From: Actinomyces trachealis
GTDB lineage: Bacteria > Actinomycetota > Actinomycetes > Actinomycetales > Actinomycetaceae
Reading direction: 5' to 3'
NCBI RefSeq assembly: GCF_015711475.1
Contig: NZ_CP065027.1
Coordinates: 2,170,001 to 2,234,000 of the forward strand
Length of the DNA: 64,000 bases
Shown piece after piece: positions 22,585 to 31,831 of the stretch (within the stretch, counting starts at the first letter, position 1; every line of letters begins with the position of its first letter). Under the pieces are notes generated by a model that was not told the DNA's origin, ran no database searches, and was given only the letters and a program-made list of their open reading frames with translations. A program made the position numbers and the translations under genes.

Positions 22585-23256
22585 TCAGCGAGACAGGAAC
22601 ACGTGACGTGCAGCCTCAGCGGGCAGCATCACCTGTGCGCCGTCGCCAGCAATGATCTGCACACCCTGGCTTGTCGGCCTAACGATGACCTCTGCGCCAG
22701 TGACCACGCCAGCACGCTCCACCAATCTGATGAGATCAGCATCGGCCTGAACCGGCTCGCCAACGCGCTTCACCCTGGCCTTGACCTCACCCTCACGGGC
22801 GACCCGCTCCACCGAGATCTCAGAAGCAGCCGGACGCGGGTGGACCTCACCCTGCTTGGGGATCGTGTTGCCGAAGGGGTCGGTCTCCACCGTGTCCAGG
22901 AGCTTGCTCAGGCGGTCCTCCACTTGCTCGCTCATCACGTGCTCCCAACGGCAAGCCTCCTCATGGATCAGGTCGCGGTCCAGGCCGATAACGTCCAGGA
23001 GGAGCCTTTCAGCAAGTCGGTGCTTGCGGATCACCTCCGTAGCCCGGCGCCGCCCCTCATCCGTAAGCTCTAAGGCACGGCCCTCACCCACGTGGATCAG
23101 GCCATCGCGCTCCATGCGGGAAACCGTCTGGGAAACAGTTGGGCCAGAGTGGTCCAGGCGCTCAACGATCCGGGCGCGCAACGGCGTAACGCCGTCCTCC
23201 TCAAGCTCATAGACGGTCTTAAGATACATCTCGGTGGTGTCAATTAGCTCACTCAA
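22585..23256 (-). CDS. ideR: iron-dependent DtxR/IdeR-family transcriptional regulator
   Basis: 223 residues. The N-terminal winged helix is MSELIDTTEMYLKTVYELEE with recognition region GPTVSQTVSRMERDGLI. The dimerisation/metal region follows (RKHRLAERLLLDVIG and EEACRWEHVMSEQVE), then a C-terminal SH3-like domain. Metal ligands match DtxR: Met10, His79, Glu83, His98, Cys102, Glu105 and His106. With Fe(II) it would bind operators and repress iron uptake and related genes. The start is TTG 23256, preceded by AAGGGGA. It is transcribed in the same direction as the exporter gene upstream, about 118 bases apart. Confidence 0.95.
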   Translation of the reverse strand: MSELIDTTEMYLKTVYELEEDGVTPLRARIVERLDHSGPTVSQTVSRMERDGLIHVGEGRALELTDEGRRRATEVIRKHRLAERLLLDVIGLDRDLIHEEACRWEHVMSEQVEDRLSKLLDTVETDPFGNTIPKQGEVHPRPAASEISVERVAREGEVKARVKRVGEPVQADADLIRLVERAGVVTGAEVIVRPTSQGVQIIAGDGAQVMLPAEAARHVFLSR

Positions 23257-23374
23257 TCTGGGTTCCCCTTACCTCTGCGCCGCATGCGCTGAGAGCCTGC
23301 GCCACACCCATCCCGACGGGCCCGTCAGGACGCGCCCAGGATAACGGCAGGACACAAGTAGAAAACGCGAAAAC

Positions 23375-24712
23375 TCACGCCTTTCCGGATCCATCACCAC
23401 TGACTGCGCCGCCCGGCCCTGACTGCACCGCGCGCGCGGCCCGCTCGCGCGGGCCGGTGGTGCGCAAAAAGGGACGCGAGGAGGAGTACGCCAGGTCCAC
23501 ATGCCAGCGCTTACGCGCCCACCAGCCCGCCACCACCGCCACCAGCAGCGCCGCCCAACCGCCCACCGCAATACCGTAACGCGGGCCCCAAAAATCACTG
23601 AGCCAACCGATCACCAGGGCACCCAACGGCGTCGCCCCCTGGAAAGCCAGCATGTACAGACTCATAACGCGGCCACGCATCTCCGGTTCCGTACTCAACT
23701 GGACCGTCTGGTTAGCGCTAGTCAGAAGCGTCAGAACAGCCAGGCCGGTGGGGATCGTCATCACGGCGAAGGTCCAGTAGGTGGGCATGAGTGACAACAA
23801 CAGACTGGTCACCCCCAACAGCCCCGCCGCGACGATGACCGTGCGCACCCGCGGGTTCTTGCGCCGCGCCGCCACCAGCGCGCCCCACAGCGAACCCACC
23901 GCAAAGATCGAGGAGACCATGCCGTAAGCCTCAGACTGCAGGTCAAAGACACTGCGCACCATCGCCGCCATGGTCAATTGGTAATTGAGCGTCAACATAG
24001 AGATTACGAAGACAATCCCAATGATTATCAGCAGGTCCGTGCGGTGGCGGACGTAGGCCAGGCCCTCACGGATCTGCCCCTTAGCGCGCGGAACGCGGGG
24101 AACGCGGTATAGCTCCGCCACGCGCATCGCCGCCAAGGCCGCAGTGGGGAACAGGAAGGTCAAGGCGTTGACCAGGAACACCCAGCCCGGCCCCACCCAG
24201 GCGATCACCAAGCCAGCCGCCGCCGGACCGAGCAGGCGGGCCGCATTGAAAGAGGCCGAGTTCAAACCGACGGCATTAGTCAAGTTCTCCGGCGGCACCA
24301 TGCGCGCCACAAAGATCTGCCGGGCTGGGGCGTCGTAGGCAGCTGCCGCACCCGTGAGGGCCGCAGCCAGATAGACGTGCCACAACTGGGCATGGCCCAG
24401 CAGGACATCCAGCGCCAGCACCGCAGAAACCACCCCCATAAAAGCCTGCGTAAACATGAGGAACCTGCGGGCATCCACGCGGTCAGCCACCAGGCCCGCG
24501 TGCACAGAAAGGAACACCGCCGGGAGAAACTGCATAGCCGTGGTCACGCCAGTGGCGGAAGCAGAGTCGTTCGTAAGGATCCTTAGCACCAGCCAGTCCT
24601 GGGCGACACGCTGCATCCAGGTGCCAGTGTTAGTGACAACAGCCGCGAAGAACCAGATGCGGTAGTTGCGGACGGCCAGTGACTCGAAGGTGTTCCTCAG
24701 CGCTCTCCCCAC
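23375..24712 (-). CDS. MFS exporter (EntS/DUF894-like)
   Basis: About 445 residues with 12 predicted helices. The N-terminal ESLAVRNYRIWFFAAVVTN and GTWMQRVAQDWLVLRIL are typical of the MFS_3/EntS group, as is AYDAPARQIFVARMVPPENL after helix 4 and AVGLNSASFNAARLLGPA. Such proteins export small molecules, sometimes siderophores, across the cytoplasmic membrane; the adjacent IdeR gene makes an iron link possible but unproven. I prefer GTG 24712 because the AGGAGG ribosome binding site lies inside the longer frame that begins at ATG 24727. About 210 bases before the next gene upstream hold nothing I can identify. Confidence 0.88.
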   Translation of the reverse strand: MGRALRNTFESLAVRNYRIWFFAAVVTNTGTWMQRVAQDWLVLRILTNDSASATGVTTAMQFLPAVFLSVHAGLVADRVDARRFLMFTQAFMGVVSAVLALDVLLGHAQLWHVYLAAALTGAAAAYDAPARQIFVARMVPPENLTNAVGLNSASFNAARLLGPAAAGLVIAWVGPGWVFLVNALTFLFPTAALAAMRVAELYRVPRVPRAKGQIREGLAYVRHRTDLLIIIGIVFVISMLTLNYQLTMAAMVRSVFDLQSEAYGMVSSIFAVGSLWGALVAARRKNPRVRTVIVAAGLLGVTSLLLSLMPTYWTFAVMTIPTGLAVLTLLTSANQTVQLSTEPEMRGRVMSLYMLAFQGATPLGALVIGWLSDFWGPRYGIAVGGWAALLVAVVAGWWARKRWHVDLAYSSSRPFLRTTGPRERAARAVQSGPGGAVSGDGSGKA

Positions 24713-24939
24713 TCCCTGCCTCCTCATGGGCCGCGTCCAGGCCCTTCAGGACCATATACCTAGCGACGACATCATTGAAGGTGCCGCTGATCTCAATGAG
24801 GTGGTGCGAGGGCTGGGTGATCCCCTACCACGCCGCAGCCCGGCGGTGGGGCCTCCGTGAGGAGACCGCCAGCCACCGGGCCGGGGCGCCGACGTCGTCG
24901 GCAACAGGAAGCAGGCGGAAGACTGCCGTGATAGGGGTG

Positions 24940-26421
24940 TCAGCCGATACCCAGGATCGCTTTGATGGGCGTCAGCGTGAAGTAGATGACGAACAGCAAC
25001 GAGGCCACCCACATGAGCGGGTGAACATCCTTGAACTTGCCGCGCGCCAGCTGGATCACCAGGTAGGACACGAAGCCCGCGCCAATGCCATTAGTGATCG
25101 AGTAGGAGAACGGCATCATGATGATCGTGATGAAGGCGGGTATAGCGACCTCTGGGGCCTTCCAGTCGATCTCCGTCACCTGGGTCATCATCAGAAAGCC
25201 CACCACCACCAGGGCCGGGGTGGCCGCCTCGTAAGGCACCATCGAGACCACCGGGGCAACAAACATGCTGGCCAAGAACAGCAGGCCCGTGACCACCGAG
25301 GCCAGGCCCGTACGCGCACCCTCACCAACACCCGCAGCAGACTCAATGTAAGAGGTATTGGAGGAGACGCCGCCCGCACCGCCAGCGATCGCCGCCAGGG
25401 AGTCAACCACCAGAATCTCGCGAGTCTTCGGCGGGTTACCAGCCTCATCCAGCAACTCACCCTCAGCGCCAATCGCCACCATCGTGCCCATCGTGTCAAA
25501 GAAGTCCGCCAGCAGCAGTGAGAACACCAGCAGGACCACAGAGACGATCCCGACCTTCTCAATGGAACCTAACAGGTTGAAGTGACCCAGGGTGGCTAGG
25601 CTCGGCAACTCCACCGGGGAGCCCTTGAGCGCAGGCACGGACAGGGACCAACCAGTCAGGTTGAGGTCGCCACGCTCCGGGTTGTCGTTGAAGGCGCCCA
25701 GGTGAGCGACGCCCTCGATCAGCGCCGCCAGGATGGTAGATGAGACGATGCCGATCAAGATCGCGCCTTTTACCTTGCGCACGTGCAACACCAGGATCAG
25801 GAACAAACCAAAGAAGAAGACAATCACCGGCCAGCCTTGCAAGCTGCCGCCTAGGCCCAGTTCCAGGGGCGTGCCGCCGGGGCGCACCACCTTCGCGTCC
25901 ACCAGGCCGATCAGGGCGATGAACAGGCCGATGCCCACGGAGATCGCCGTCTTCAGATAGGCCGGGACAGCCCTGAACACGGCCTCACGGAAGCCCGTGA
26001 GGACCAGCAGCAGGATGATCACACCCTCGATGACGATCAGTCCCATGGCGTCGGCGTAGGTCATGCCCTGGGTGCCGACGATCGTGTAGGCGACCATCGC
26101 GTTGATGCCCAGGCCGGCGGCCAACGCCATCGGGAAGTTCGCGACAACACCCATGAGGATCGTCATGACTGCGGCGATGAAAGCGGTGCCAGCGGCGATC
26201 TGCTCCGTGGTGCCCAGCGGGGCGACACCATCGTGCGGCGTGGAGAGGATCAGCGGGTTGAGGACCAGGATGTACGCCATCGTGAAGAAGGTGACCAGGC
26301 CACCGCGGACTTCACGGGCAACGGTGGAGCCGCGCTCCGAGATATGGAAGAACCGGTCCAGGGCGGAGGTCGAGGCCTCGGCCGTGCTGGATGAGGAGCT
26401 GGGTGGGGAGGAGTTACTCAC
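24940..26421 (-). CDS. NCS2-family purine permease (AzgA/GhxP-like)
   Basis: 493 residues with about 13 membrane segments. Diagnostic stretches are TFFTMAYILVLNPLILS, AAGLGINAMVAYTIVG, VGIGLFIALIGLVDAKVV, LLADFFDTMGTMVAIG and GAGGVSSNTSYIESAAGVGEGARTGLA, all of the AzgA-type adenine/guanine/hypoxanthine:H+ symporters. ATG 26421 begins a Ser-rich tail (NSSPPSSSSSTAE) before the first helix. It supplies purines for salvage. The gap to the gene upstream is too short (74 bases) for a purine riboswitch. Confidence 0.95.
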   Translation of the reverse strand: MSNSSPPSSSSSTAEASTSALDRFFHISERGSTVAREVRGGLVTFFTMAYILVLNPLILSTPHDGVAPLGTTEQIAAGTAFIAAVMTILMGVVANFPMALAAGLGINAMVAYTIVGTQGMTYADAMGLIVIEGVIILLLVLTGFREAVFRAVPAYLKTAISVGIGLFIALIGLVDAKVVRPGGTPLELGLGGSLQGWPVIVFFFGLFLILVLHVRKVKGAILIGIVSSTILAALIEGVAHLGAFNDNPERGDLNLTGWSLSVPALKGSPVELPSLATLGHFNLLGSIEKVGIVSVVLLVFSLLLADFFDTMGTMVAIGAEGELLDEAGNPPKTREILVVDSLAAIAGGAGGVSSNTSYIESAAGVGEGARTGLASVVTGLLFLASMFVAPVVSMVPYEAATPALVVVGFLMMTQVTEIDWKAPEVAIPAFITIIMMPFSYSITNGIGAGFVSYLVIQLARGKFKDVHPLMWVASLLFVIYFTLTPIKAILGIG

Positions 26422-26495
26422 GTGGCCTGATCCTGGCAGATGGCCTGTGATACGCCGGAAACGCAGAGTGGGTGCGTGGGTCAGGCGGCTAGCGC

Positions 26496-27650
26496 TCAGC
26501 GAGTGGGGAGGGAAGCCTCCAGGTCAGCTAGGGCTTTGGCGGTGTCCACGTCATCCGGCTTGGTGACACGACGACGACGCTTACGCGGGGACTCCGCAGG
26601 CTCAGGGGCAGCGCCGTCGGCCACCGTCTCAGCATCACCCGCAGGCTCCTGGCCCCCCTGAGCCTCGATCACCTGGGTCTCCTCAGCAGGCGCGACACCC
26701 TTGGCGGCCTTGCCTTCCTTAACCACCTCTGCCTCAACGGCCTGCGCTTCAGCCTCCGCCGCCTCACCGGCCTGCTGTTCTGCAAGCGTCACGCCCTCAC
26801 GCAAGGTCAGCCCATCCGTGGCCAGCTGCACCATCTCCGCCTCATCCAGGCGCGGCGGCGTCACCGGCCACTCCGGGCCCTGGTCCGGCAAGTCAGTTTC
26901 CGAGTGCGCCCCGCAGCCGTGGTCCAGGGAGACCACCGTGCCGTCGTCAGCCGCCCACTCGTTGGCGCAGACCCCAAAAACGTTGCGCATGAGCCCACTC
27001 AACGGCAGGAAAAAGCCGCAGGTTGAACAGGTGGCGTGGGCCTTGCGGACCCCCTCAGCATCTGGGCCGTGGTCGCCGTCGTACCAGCGCTGGGCGGCCC
27101 GCTGGATACCTTCAGCGCTCAGCACGCGAGGCCGCCCCAGGTCCAGAACATCCAGGGCGACAGCGTCGGCATCCTCCCCCGTAGCCTCCCAGCCGGGCTC
27201 CAGGCGCTCGTCGGTCTCCCGTCTGGGCAGGCGGTCGGAGCGGGTGACGTCTCCCGGCTGCAGGCGATCAGCCCAGGGCACCCAGGCGGGGGCCAGGAGG
27301 GCCTCCTCGCCTGGCAGCAACTCCATCTCACAGATCGTGGCGGTACGGCCACGCGGCGGGCGGGTCATGGTGACGGCCCAGCGCCAGCCGCGGTAGCCGG
27401 AAAGGTTGCACTCGAACAGATGTGTGACCAGGCGATTCTCACCAGCCTTGGAGGCGGCGAAGAGCCCCACGGACAGTGGCTCAGTGATCTCCCCTAGCGC
27501 CAGGCGTGCCATCTCGACGGCGGCGGCCGAGGTCAGGGTCTTATCCTTGGCGGCGGCCGCACGCTCAGCCGGGGTGGGCAGGGAGCCGGGACGGTCGATA
27601 CCCGGGGTGCCTGTATCTGAGTTTGGCGTCTGCGTGGCGGTGTCAGTCAC
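26496..27650 (-). CDS. DUF3027 protein with Cys-rich metal-binding motif
   Basis: About 384 residues. The conserved DUF3027 core runs from AAVEMARLALGEITEPLSVG through YRGWRWAVTMTRPPR, ICEMELLPGEEALLAPAWVPW and RLQPGD, to a Cys-rich segment (CSTCGFFLPLSG, GVCANEWAADDG, HGCGAHSE) that looks like a zinc site. An acidic Ala/Glu tail ends in a basic patch (PRKRRRRVTKPDD). I chose GTG 27650 over TTG 27722, which would overlap the previous gene. The family is almost confined to actinobacteria and lies beside the helicase-associated protein, as here. Its function is unknown. Confidence 0.85.
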   Translation of the reverse strand: MTDTATQTPNSDTGTPGIDRPGSLPTPAERAAAAKDKTLTSAAAVEMARLALGEITEPLSVGLFAASKAGENRLVTHLFECNLSGYRGWRWAVTMTRPPRGRTATICEMELLPGEEALLAPAWVPWADRLQPGDVTRSDRLPRRETDERLEPGWEATGEDADAVALDVLDLGRPRVLSAEGIQRAAQRWYDGDHGPDAEGVRKAHATCSTCGFFLPLSGLMRNVFGVCANEWAADDGTVVSLDHGCGAHSETDLPDQGPEWPVTPPRLDEAEMVQLATDGLTLREGVTLAEQQAGEAAEAEAQAVEAEVVKEGKAAKGVAPAEETQVIEAQGGQEPAGDAETVADGAAPEPAESPRKRRRRVTKPDDVDTAKALADLEASLPTR

Positions 27651-27699
27651 CCATCCAGTGTAAGGGGCGGCGACGGCGCGGCCTGCGCTCGGTGCAGGC

Positions 27700-29856
27700 T
27701 CACTGGGGGCTGACGGAGACAATGCGGTGCACCGCCACCGTCAGCTCGGTCTCCCGGGACAGGTCCGCCAGGCGCACCCGGCCCGCCTCCACCGCCAGCA
27801 CCCGCACCCGCCGCTCCTGCATACCCCCGGCCGGGTCCGCTACCACCAGCCGCACCGGGGTGCGGGCAGCCAGTGCCTGGCGCAGCAGCGCCAGGGCGTG
27901 CACCGGGTCCGTGGCCGTCCCCGCCGGGGCCCCGCCGCGCTCCAGCTCAGCCTGCCCGGCCCGCAGCCGCCGCACGAAAGTACCCAGCTCACGGTCTCCT
28001 TGCACGCGGTGGCGGGCCTCCAGGAAGCTGCCGGGGCGGCTGGGCGGGGGTGCCTCACACCGTCGTCCCCCCGGGTTGCTGCCAGCTAACAGCACCTGCC
28101 CGGCTGCGTCCTCCAGCACCGGGGCCAGGCCGTTGGCGCGCAGCACCCGCAGCACTTGGCCGGGTGGGGCCGTGGCTGCGAGCACGCCAGGGGCCAGCTC
28201 CGTAAGCCCCAGCTCAGCTAGGCGGGTGTCCGTCAGTAGGCCTGCGGCGGTGGTTAGGTCCGCCACCTGCAGCACCGCCGCCACCGCCCGCACCCGCACC
28301 CCGCCGTGACGGCGCTCCACGTCCTGCACCAGCACCTCTAGGGTGCCGGGCAGCGGTGCGGGGCTGAAGTCCGCCAGTGCGGCCAGCAGGGAGCCGCCCG
28401 TGTGACCCTGGTCCAGGGCGGCACGCACAGAGTCGGGGGTGAAACGCACCGTCAGGGCCGGGTCGCGGGACTCCACCTTGCCCGCCAGCTCCAGCAGTGC
28501 GGCCAGCTCGGGGACGGGGCGTCCCGGCACCACCGCCGTCAGGTCCGACTGGACCAGCAGCAGTCCCACCGGGGTGGGCAGGTCCGCCGCCAGGGCCGCC
28601 TCCAGGGGGGCCAGCACGCCCTGGGGCAGGCTCATCGGCATCGCCGCAGGCAGCTGAGGCGCCAGCTCCGCGAGCGCCCGCCCACCGTGTGCGAGGGCGC
28701 CCGCCCCGGTCAGGCCCAGCAGCCGCGTCTCCGCCAACACCGCGCTCACCGTCCCCGGTGGGTAGGGGCGCCAGGGCCGCGCGAAGGTCAGGGCTGCCCG
28801 CGCCCAGGCGGGGTCCACCGCCGCGCCCTGCGGCACGGAGGCCAGCAGCTGCAGCAGGCGACGGCGCAGCGCCCCCGCCCAGGCCGCCTCCACAGCGTCA
28901 TGCAGGGCCGGGCGCAAGGCGCCGTCATCGCTGCGGGAGCCGACCAGCCAGGGGGTGCGCAGGCTGCCCGCCCAGGCCGCCGACAGCACCGCCCAACGCT
29001 CTGGCATACTGGCCTGCGCCCAGTCTCGGGCCGCCGCGGAGGGCACCCAGCTGCCGCCCTCCCTGTCCAGGCCCAGCAGTCCCGCAGCCGCCGCCAGCTC
29101 GATGACGGTGACGGTGGTGGGCGGGTCCGTGCCCAGGGCCTGGGCGGTGCGGGTCAGGACGCGGGCGCCCACCCCGCCGCTGCGCAGGATGGTGCCGCCT
29201 TCCCGCCCCCACTCCACGAGCAGAGCCGCCACCAGGCGTACGGTCTCCTCCGCGTGGCGGGCGGACTCCGCCGCCACCACCTCTGCGGGTAGGCGAGGCA
29301 GGGTCTCGGTGGCCGGGGGCACCACCGGGAAGCGGCGTGGAGGTGAGCCTGCCGCTGGCGCCAGGGCCTCCAGCAGCCCCGTCACAGGGACGCCGTCGGC
29401 CAGCAAAGCGAGGCGTTCCAGCAGGGCCAGGCTGGCGGCAGCGGCGGCGGTCTCCAGTCCCAGGTGCCCAGAGAGTTGGGCGGTGGTCGTGGGCTGGGGC
29501 GCCACGTCGGGGGTCTTGGCGGCTGGTGCTATCTGCTGCGCGTCGGCCACCACCTGCTGGGCCACAGCGAGGGTGGGCCCGTCTAGGCGCGCCAGCACCG
29601 CCTCGACACTACTGCGGCCTCCGGCGCGGGCGGCCAGCGCCGTGAAGCTGGAGACCACCGGGGCGGCCAGGTCTGGACGCTCACGCAGCAGCGCCGCCAC
29701 CTCGGCGTCGGGCAGGGCGGCCAGGTGCACCGCCAGCCCCGCCGTCGAGACCACCCGTGCGGACGCCTGCCCCGGCAAGGAGCGCGCGCCCCCGGGGAGG
29801 GCTGCTCCACCGCCCGCACCAGGCGGGACCACTGCCTCGGGCTCCAGACCACTCAC
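27700..29856 (-). CDS. helicase-associated (Helicase_C_3, XPB-linked) protein
   Basis: 718 residues, Ala/Leu/Gly-rich. The region from about 420 to 700 (LPTPVGLLLVQSDLTAVVPG, ESRDPALTVRFTPDSVRAAL, LAALADFSPAPLPGTLEVLV, then LVVADPAGGMQERRVRVLAV) matches the Helicase_C_3 protein encoded near the XPB/Ssl2-like helicase in actinobacteria. It has WYL-like beta structure at the C-terminus and no ATPase motifs. It is probably a DNA-repair accessory factor; this is inferred from family context. Start GTG 29856 follows GGGGCG. The helicase itself is not in this window. Confidence 0.8.
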   Translation of the reverse strand: MSGLEPEAVVPPGAGGGAALPGGARSLPGQASARVVSTAGLAVHLAALPDAEVAALLRERPDLAAPVVSSFTALAARAGGRSSVEAVLARLDGPTLAVAQQVVADAQQIAPAAKTPDVAPQPTTTAQLSGHLGLETAAAAASLALLERLALLADGVPVTGLLEALAPAAGSPPRRFPVVPPATETLPRLPAEVVAAESARHAEETVRLVAALLVEWGREGGTILRSGGVGARVLTRTAQALGTDPPTTVTVIELAAAAGLLGLDREGGSWVPSAAARDWAQASMPERWAVLSAAWAGSLRTPWLVGSRSDDGALRPALHDAVEAAWAGALRRRLLQLLASVPQGAAVDPAWARAALTFARPWRPYPPGTVSAVLAETRLLGLTGAGALAHGGRALAELAPQLPAAMPMSLPQGVLAPLEAALAADLPTPVGLLLVQSDLTAVVPGRPVPELAALLELAGKVESRDPALTVRFTPDSVRAALDQGHTGGSLLAALADFSPAPLPGTLEVLVQDVERRHGGVRVRAVAAVLQVADLTTAAGLLTDTRLAELGLTELAPGVLAATAPPGQVLRVLRANGLAPVLEDAAGQVLLAGSNPGGRRCEAPPPSRPGSFLEARHRVQGDRELGTFVRRLRAGQAELERGGAPAGTATDPVHALALLRQALAARTPVRLVVADPAGGMQERRVRVLAVEAGRVRLADLSRETELTVAVHRIVSVSPQ

Positions 29857-29942
29857 CGCCCCAAGGTACTGCGCCTGTCCAGGGCGGTATATATGGGCTC
29901 AGGGGTGCACGCGGCAGACAGTCCTGATTACCTCCCCCCCCC

Positions 29943-30811
29943 TCAGCCGCGGAGCGCAGACTTGAACGTGTCTCTTACAGCGCGCAGCTGCTCCGGAGCA
30001 AGGCGCGTATCGCCTTGGAGGCGGCTGACGGAACCGATTAAGGGCAGGTCAATAGCTCTCGGAATACTGCCGTCAAAATCAATCTGCGACAGCAGCTGTT
30101 CCCGGTCAGGCTCATCCAGGGAACCCAGAATGTGCTCAGTGACCCGTGTTGCCGTCTCTTCAACAGACTCACCGTCAACGACCTCCAGCTCCACCCTGTG
30201 TGCACCCGCACTCCCCGGGGAAGGAGCAGGGAGGTCATAGCCGGTCGCGGTAGCCAAATCGGGCTTGACGACCTCGAGATGTGTTTCTAACCACCCAGGG
30301 CTGAGCGTGACAACAGTGTCAGCCTCCTGCTGCAAGGTACGGCTCGAGTTCATGCGGAGGTCCCCTATCCCCAGCAGGTGAATTCGTAGCCCAAAGGTCT
30401 GTGCGAGCTGCACACTGACACGAATGTCCTCATCTCCCGACATCAGCACGATATCGGAGACCGCCCGATTCCTTGCCAGCTCGATGAGGTCAGTCACGAT
30501 CAGGGAGTCCACGCCTTTTGCTGGCCAGTGCCGTTAAGGGCCCCAAGGCGGAGCTTCAACGAGGGGAGACCAGCCAGCTCCGCTAGGCTTCCGGAGACCT
30601 CATGCCCCCTAATTGCGTCATACCATTAGGTGCGCAGCAGGGAGGTCGCGTCACTGCATTCTCTCGCCTCAGACACGAGGCCAGAAACAGTCTTGGCGGG
30701 GTCACGCAAACGTAGGCGATGCCGTTGTAGGCTCTGCCCGGTGAGCGTTCTCCCACCTGCGGCCCAGAAGTAACCAGCGTCGACCAGCAAGGCAAACCGT
30801 TCCACAGCCAT
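29943..30811 (-). pseudogene. NYN-domain (LabA/DUF88-like) protein, broken by stop and frameshift
   Basis: The N-terminal part starts at 30811 (MAVERFALLVDAGYFWAAGG, the acidic NYN motif around LLVDAGYF). It runs to a TAA at about 30626-30628, where the reading SLLRT*WYDAIRG shows a Tyr-like codon turned to stop. The frame then continues to GQQK, where one missing base near 30510 shifts into the frame 29943-30512 (DSLIVTDLIELARNR, IVLMSGDEDIRVSVQLAQ). Joined, the pieces make a normal NYN PIN-like nuclease of about 290 residues, with Asp residues of the active site in both halves. Either a pseudogene or two sequencing errors. About 264 bases upstream, to 31075, are gene-free. Confidence 0.75.
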
Positions 30812-31075
30812 ATCTCCCGCAAAACATAGCGACCTCCACTCCTACCCTGCCAAGCTTCGGCCCGCTGTTCCGAGCACCCGAGCGATCCGCTCCCGGCGCC
30901 CCCTCCCCGATGAGGGCGTGGACGCCTCGACCCCAGCTGCGGGGCTCCCTCACCCAACCCGGGGTGATCCGCAGCAGGTCGGCACGCATGAGCTGGATCT
31001 CATGCGTCACGCAGCAGGCCAGGGAGCGGCCCATCGCCTCACCGCCGCCTCACAGGCGTCGGGACCACCCGGCGC

Positions 31076-31831
31076 TCAACCCTCGAAGGACAGGATGCGC
31101 ATGCGCCGCGTGGAGTGCAGGCAGGCGCCGAGGACCGCAGCAAGGCAGACGATGACGACGGCGGCCGTCATCGGCTCGACCCGCCCGGCCAGGCCGTCCC
31201 GGGCCAGCTCCACGAGGTAGGTCATCGGGTTGACCGTCCCCAGGGCCCACAGGGCGGTGGGTGCCGCGGCCAGGTCGTAGAACACCGGAGCGGCGAAGGA
31301 GACGGGCAGGACGATGACCGACAGGACGAGATCGCGTGTCTGGTAACTCTTGATCACCGCGGTGAGGCAGTAGCCGAAGCCCGTCCAGAACAGTGCGGCG
31401 GGCAGGCTGAGCAGGACGAGGAGGGGGATCTCGACCAGGCGCGCCGCCCCGAGGACCGCGGCCACGAGGCCCAGGACGCCCGCCTGGGCGGCGACGATGA
31501 GCAGGTGCGGGGCGAAGGAGCCGAGCAGGTAGGCGCTGCCGGGCACCCCGGAGTGGAGCTTGAGGGCGGCCAGGCCCCAGCGGCGCTCGGCGACGAGCCG
31601 GGCCACCACCCGGTTGAGGCCGGAGGAGGCCTGCATGGCGGCGACTCCCGGCAGGACGAAGCGCAGGTACTCCGTGCCTCCCCCGACGGCGGAGGCCATG
31701 CCTGCGGCCAGGAGCAGGAAGTAGCACAGGGGCGAGACCATGAGGGCGCCCCAGCGCCTCCACGAGCCGAGCTCCGAGGCACCAGCCTCGATGCGGAACA
31801 TGGTCGCCAGCGAGGAGAACCAGTCAGCCAA
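31076..31831 (-). CDS. ABC-2 type permease
   Basis: 251 residues with six predicted helices: ALMVSPLCYFLLLAAGMASA, then LLIVAAQAGVLGLVAAVLG, IPLLVLLSLPAALFWTGFGY, LVLSVIVLPVSFAAPVFYDL and AAVVIVCLAAVLGACL. The motif GTVNPMTYLVELARDGLAG before the last helix is typical of DrrB/NodJ-like permeases. The start is TTG 31831, inside the last codons of the ATPase gene, with AGGAGG six bases upstream, so translation is coupled. The substrate is unknown. Confidence 0.88.
   Translation of the reverse strand: MADWFSSLATMFRIEAGASELGSWRRWGALMVSPLCYFLLLAAGMASAVGGGTEYLRFVLPGVAAMQASSGLNRVVARLVAERRWGLAALKLHSGVPGSAYLLGSFAPHLLIVAAQAGVLGLVAAVLGAARLVEIPLLVLLSLPAALFWTGFGYCLTAVIKSYQTRDLVLSVIVLPVSFAAPVFYDLAAAPTALWALGTVNPMTYLVELARDGLAGRVEPMTAAVVIVCLAAVLGACLHSTRRMRILSFEG

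Noticed and set aside
24728..24939. Short plus-strand frame reading DHIPSDDIIEGAADLNEVVRG
   Set aside because: It looks slightly protein-like, but it is antisense to the start of the MFS gene at its beginning, has no binding site, and no family was recognised.
26422..26495. Purine riboswitch before the NCS2 permease
   Set aside because: The gap is only 74 bases and lacks the three-helix junction sequence.
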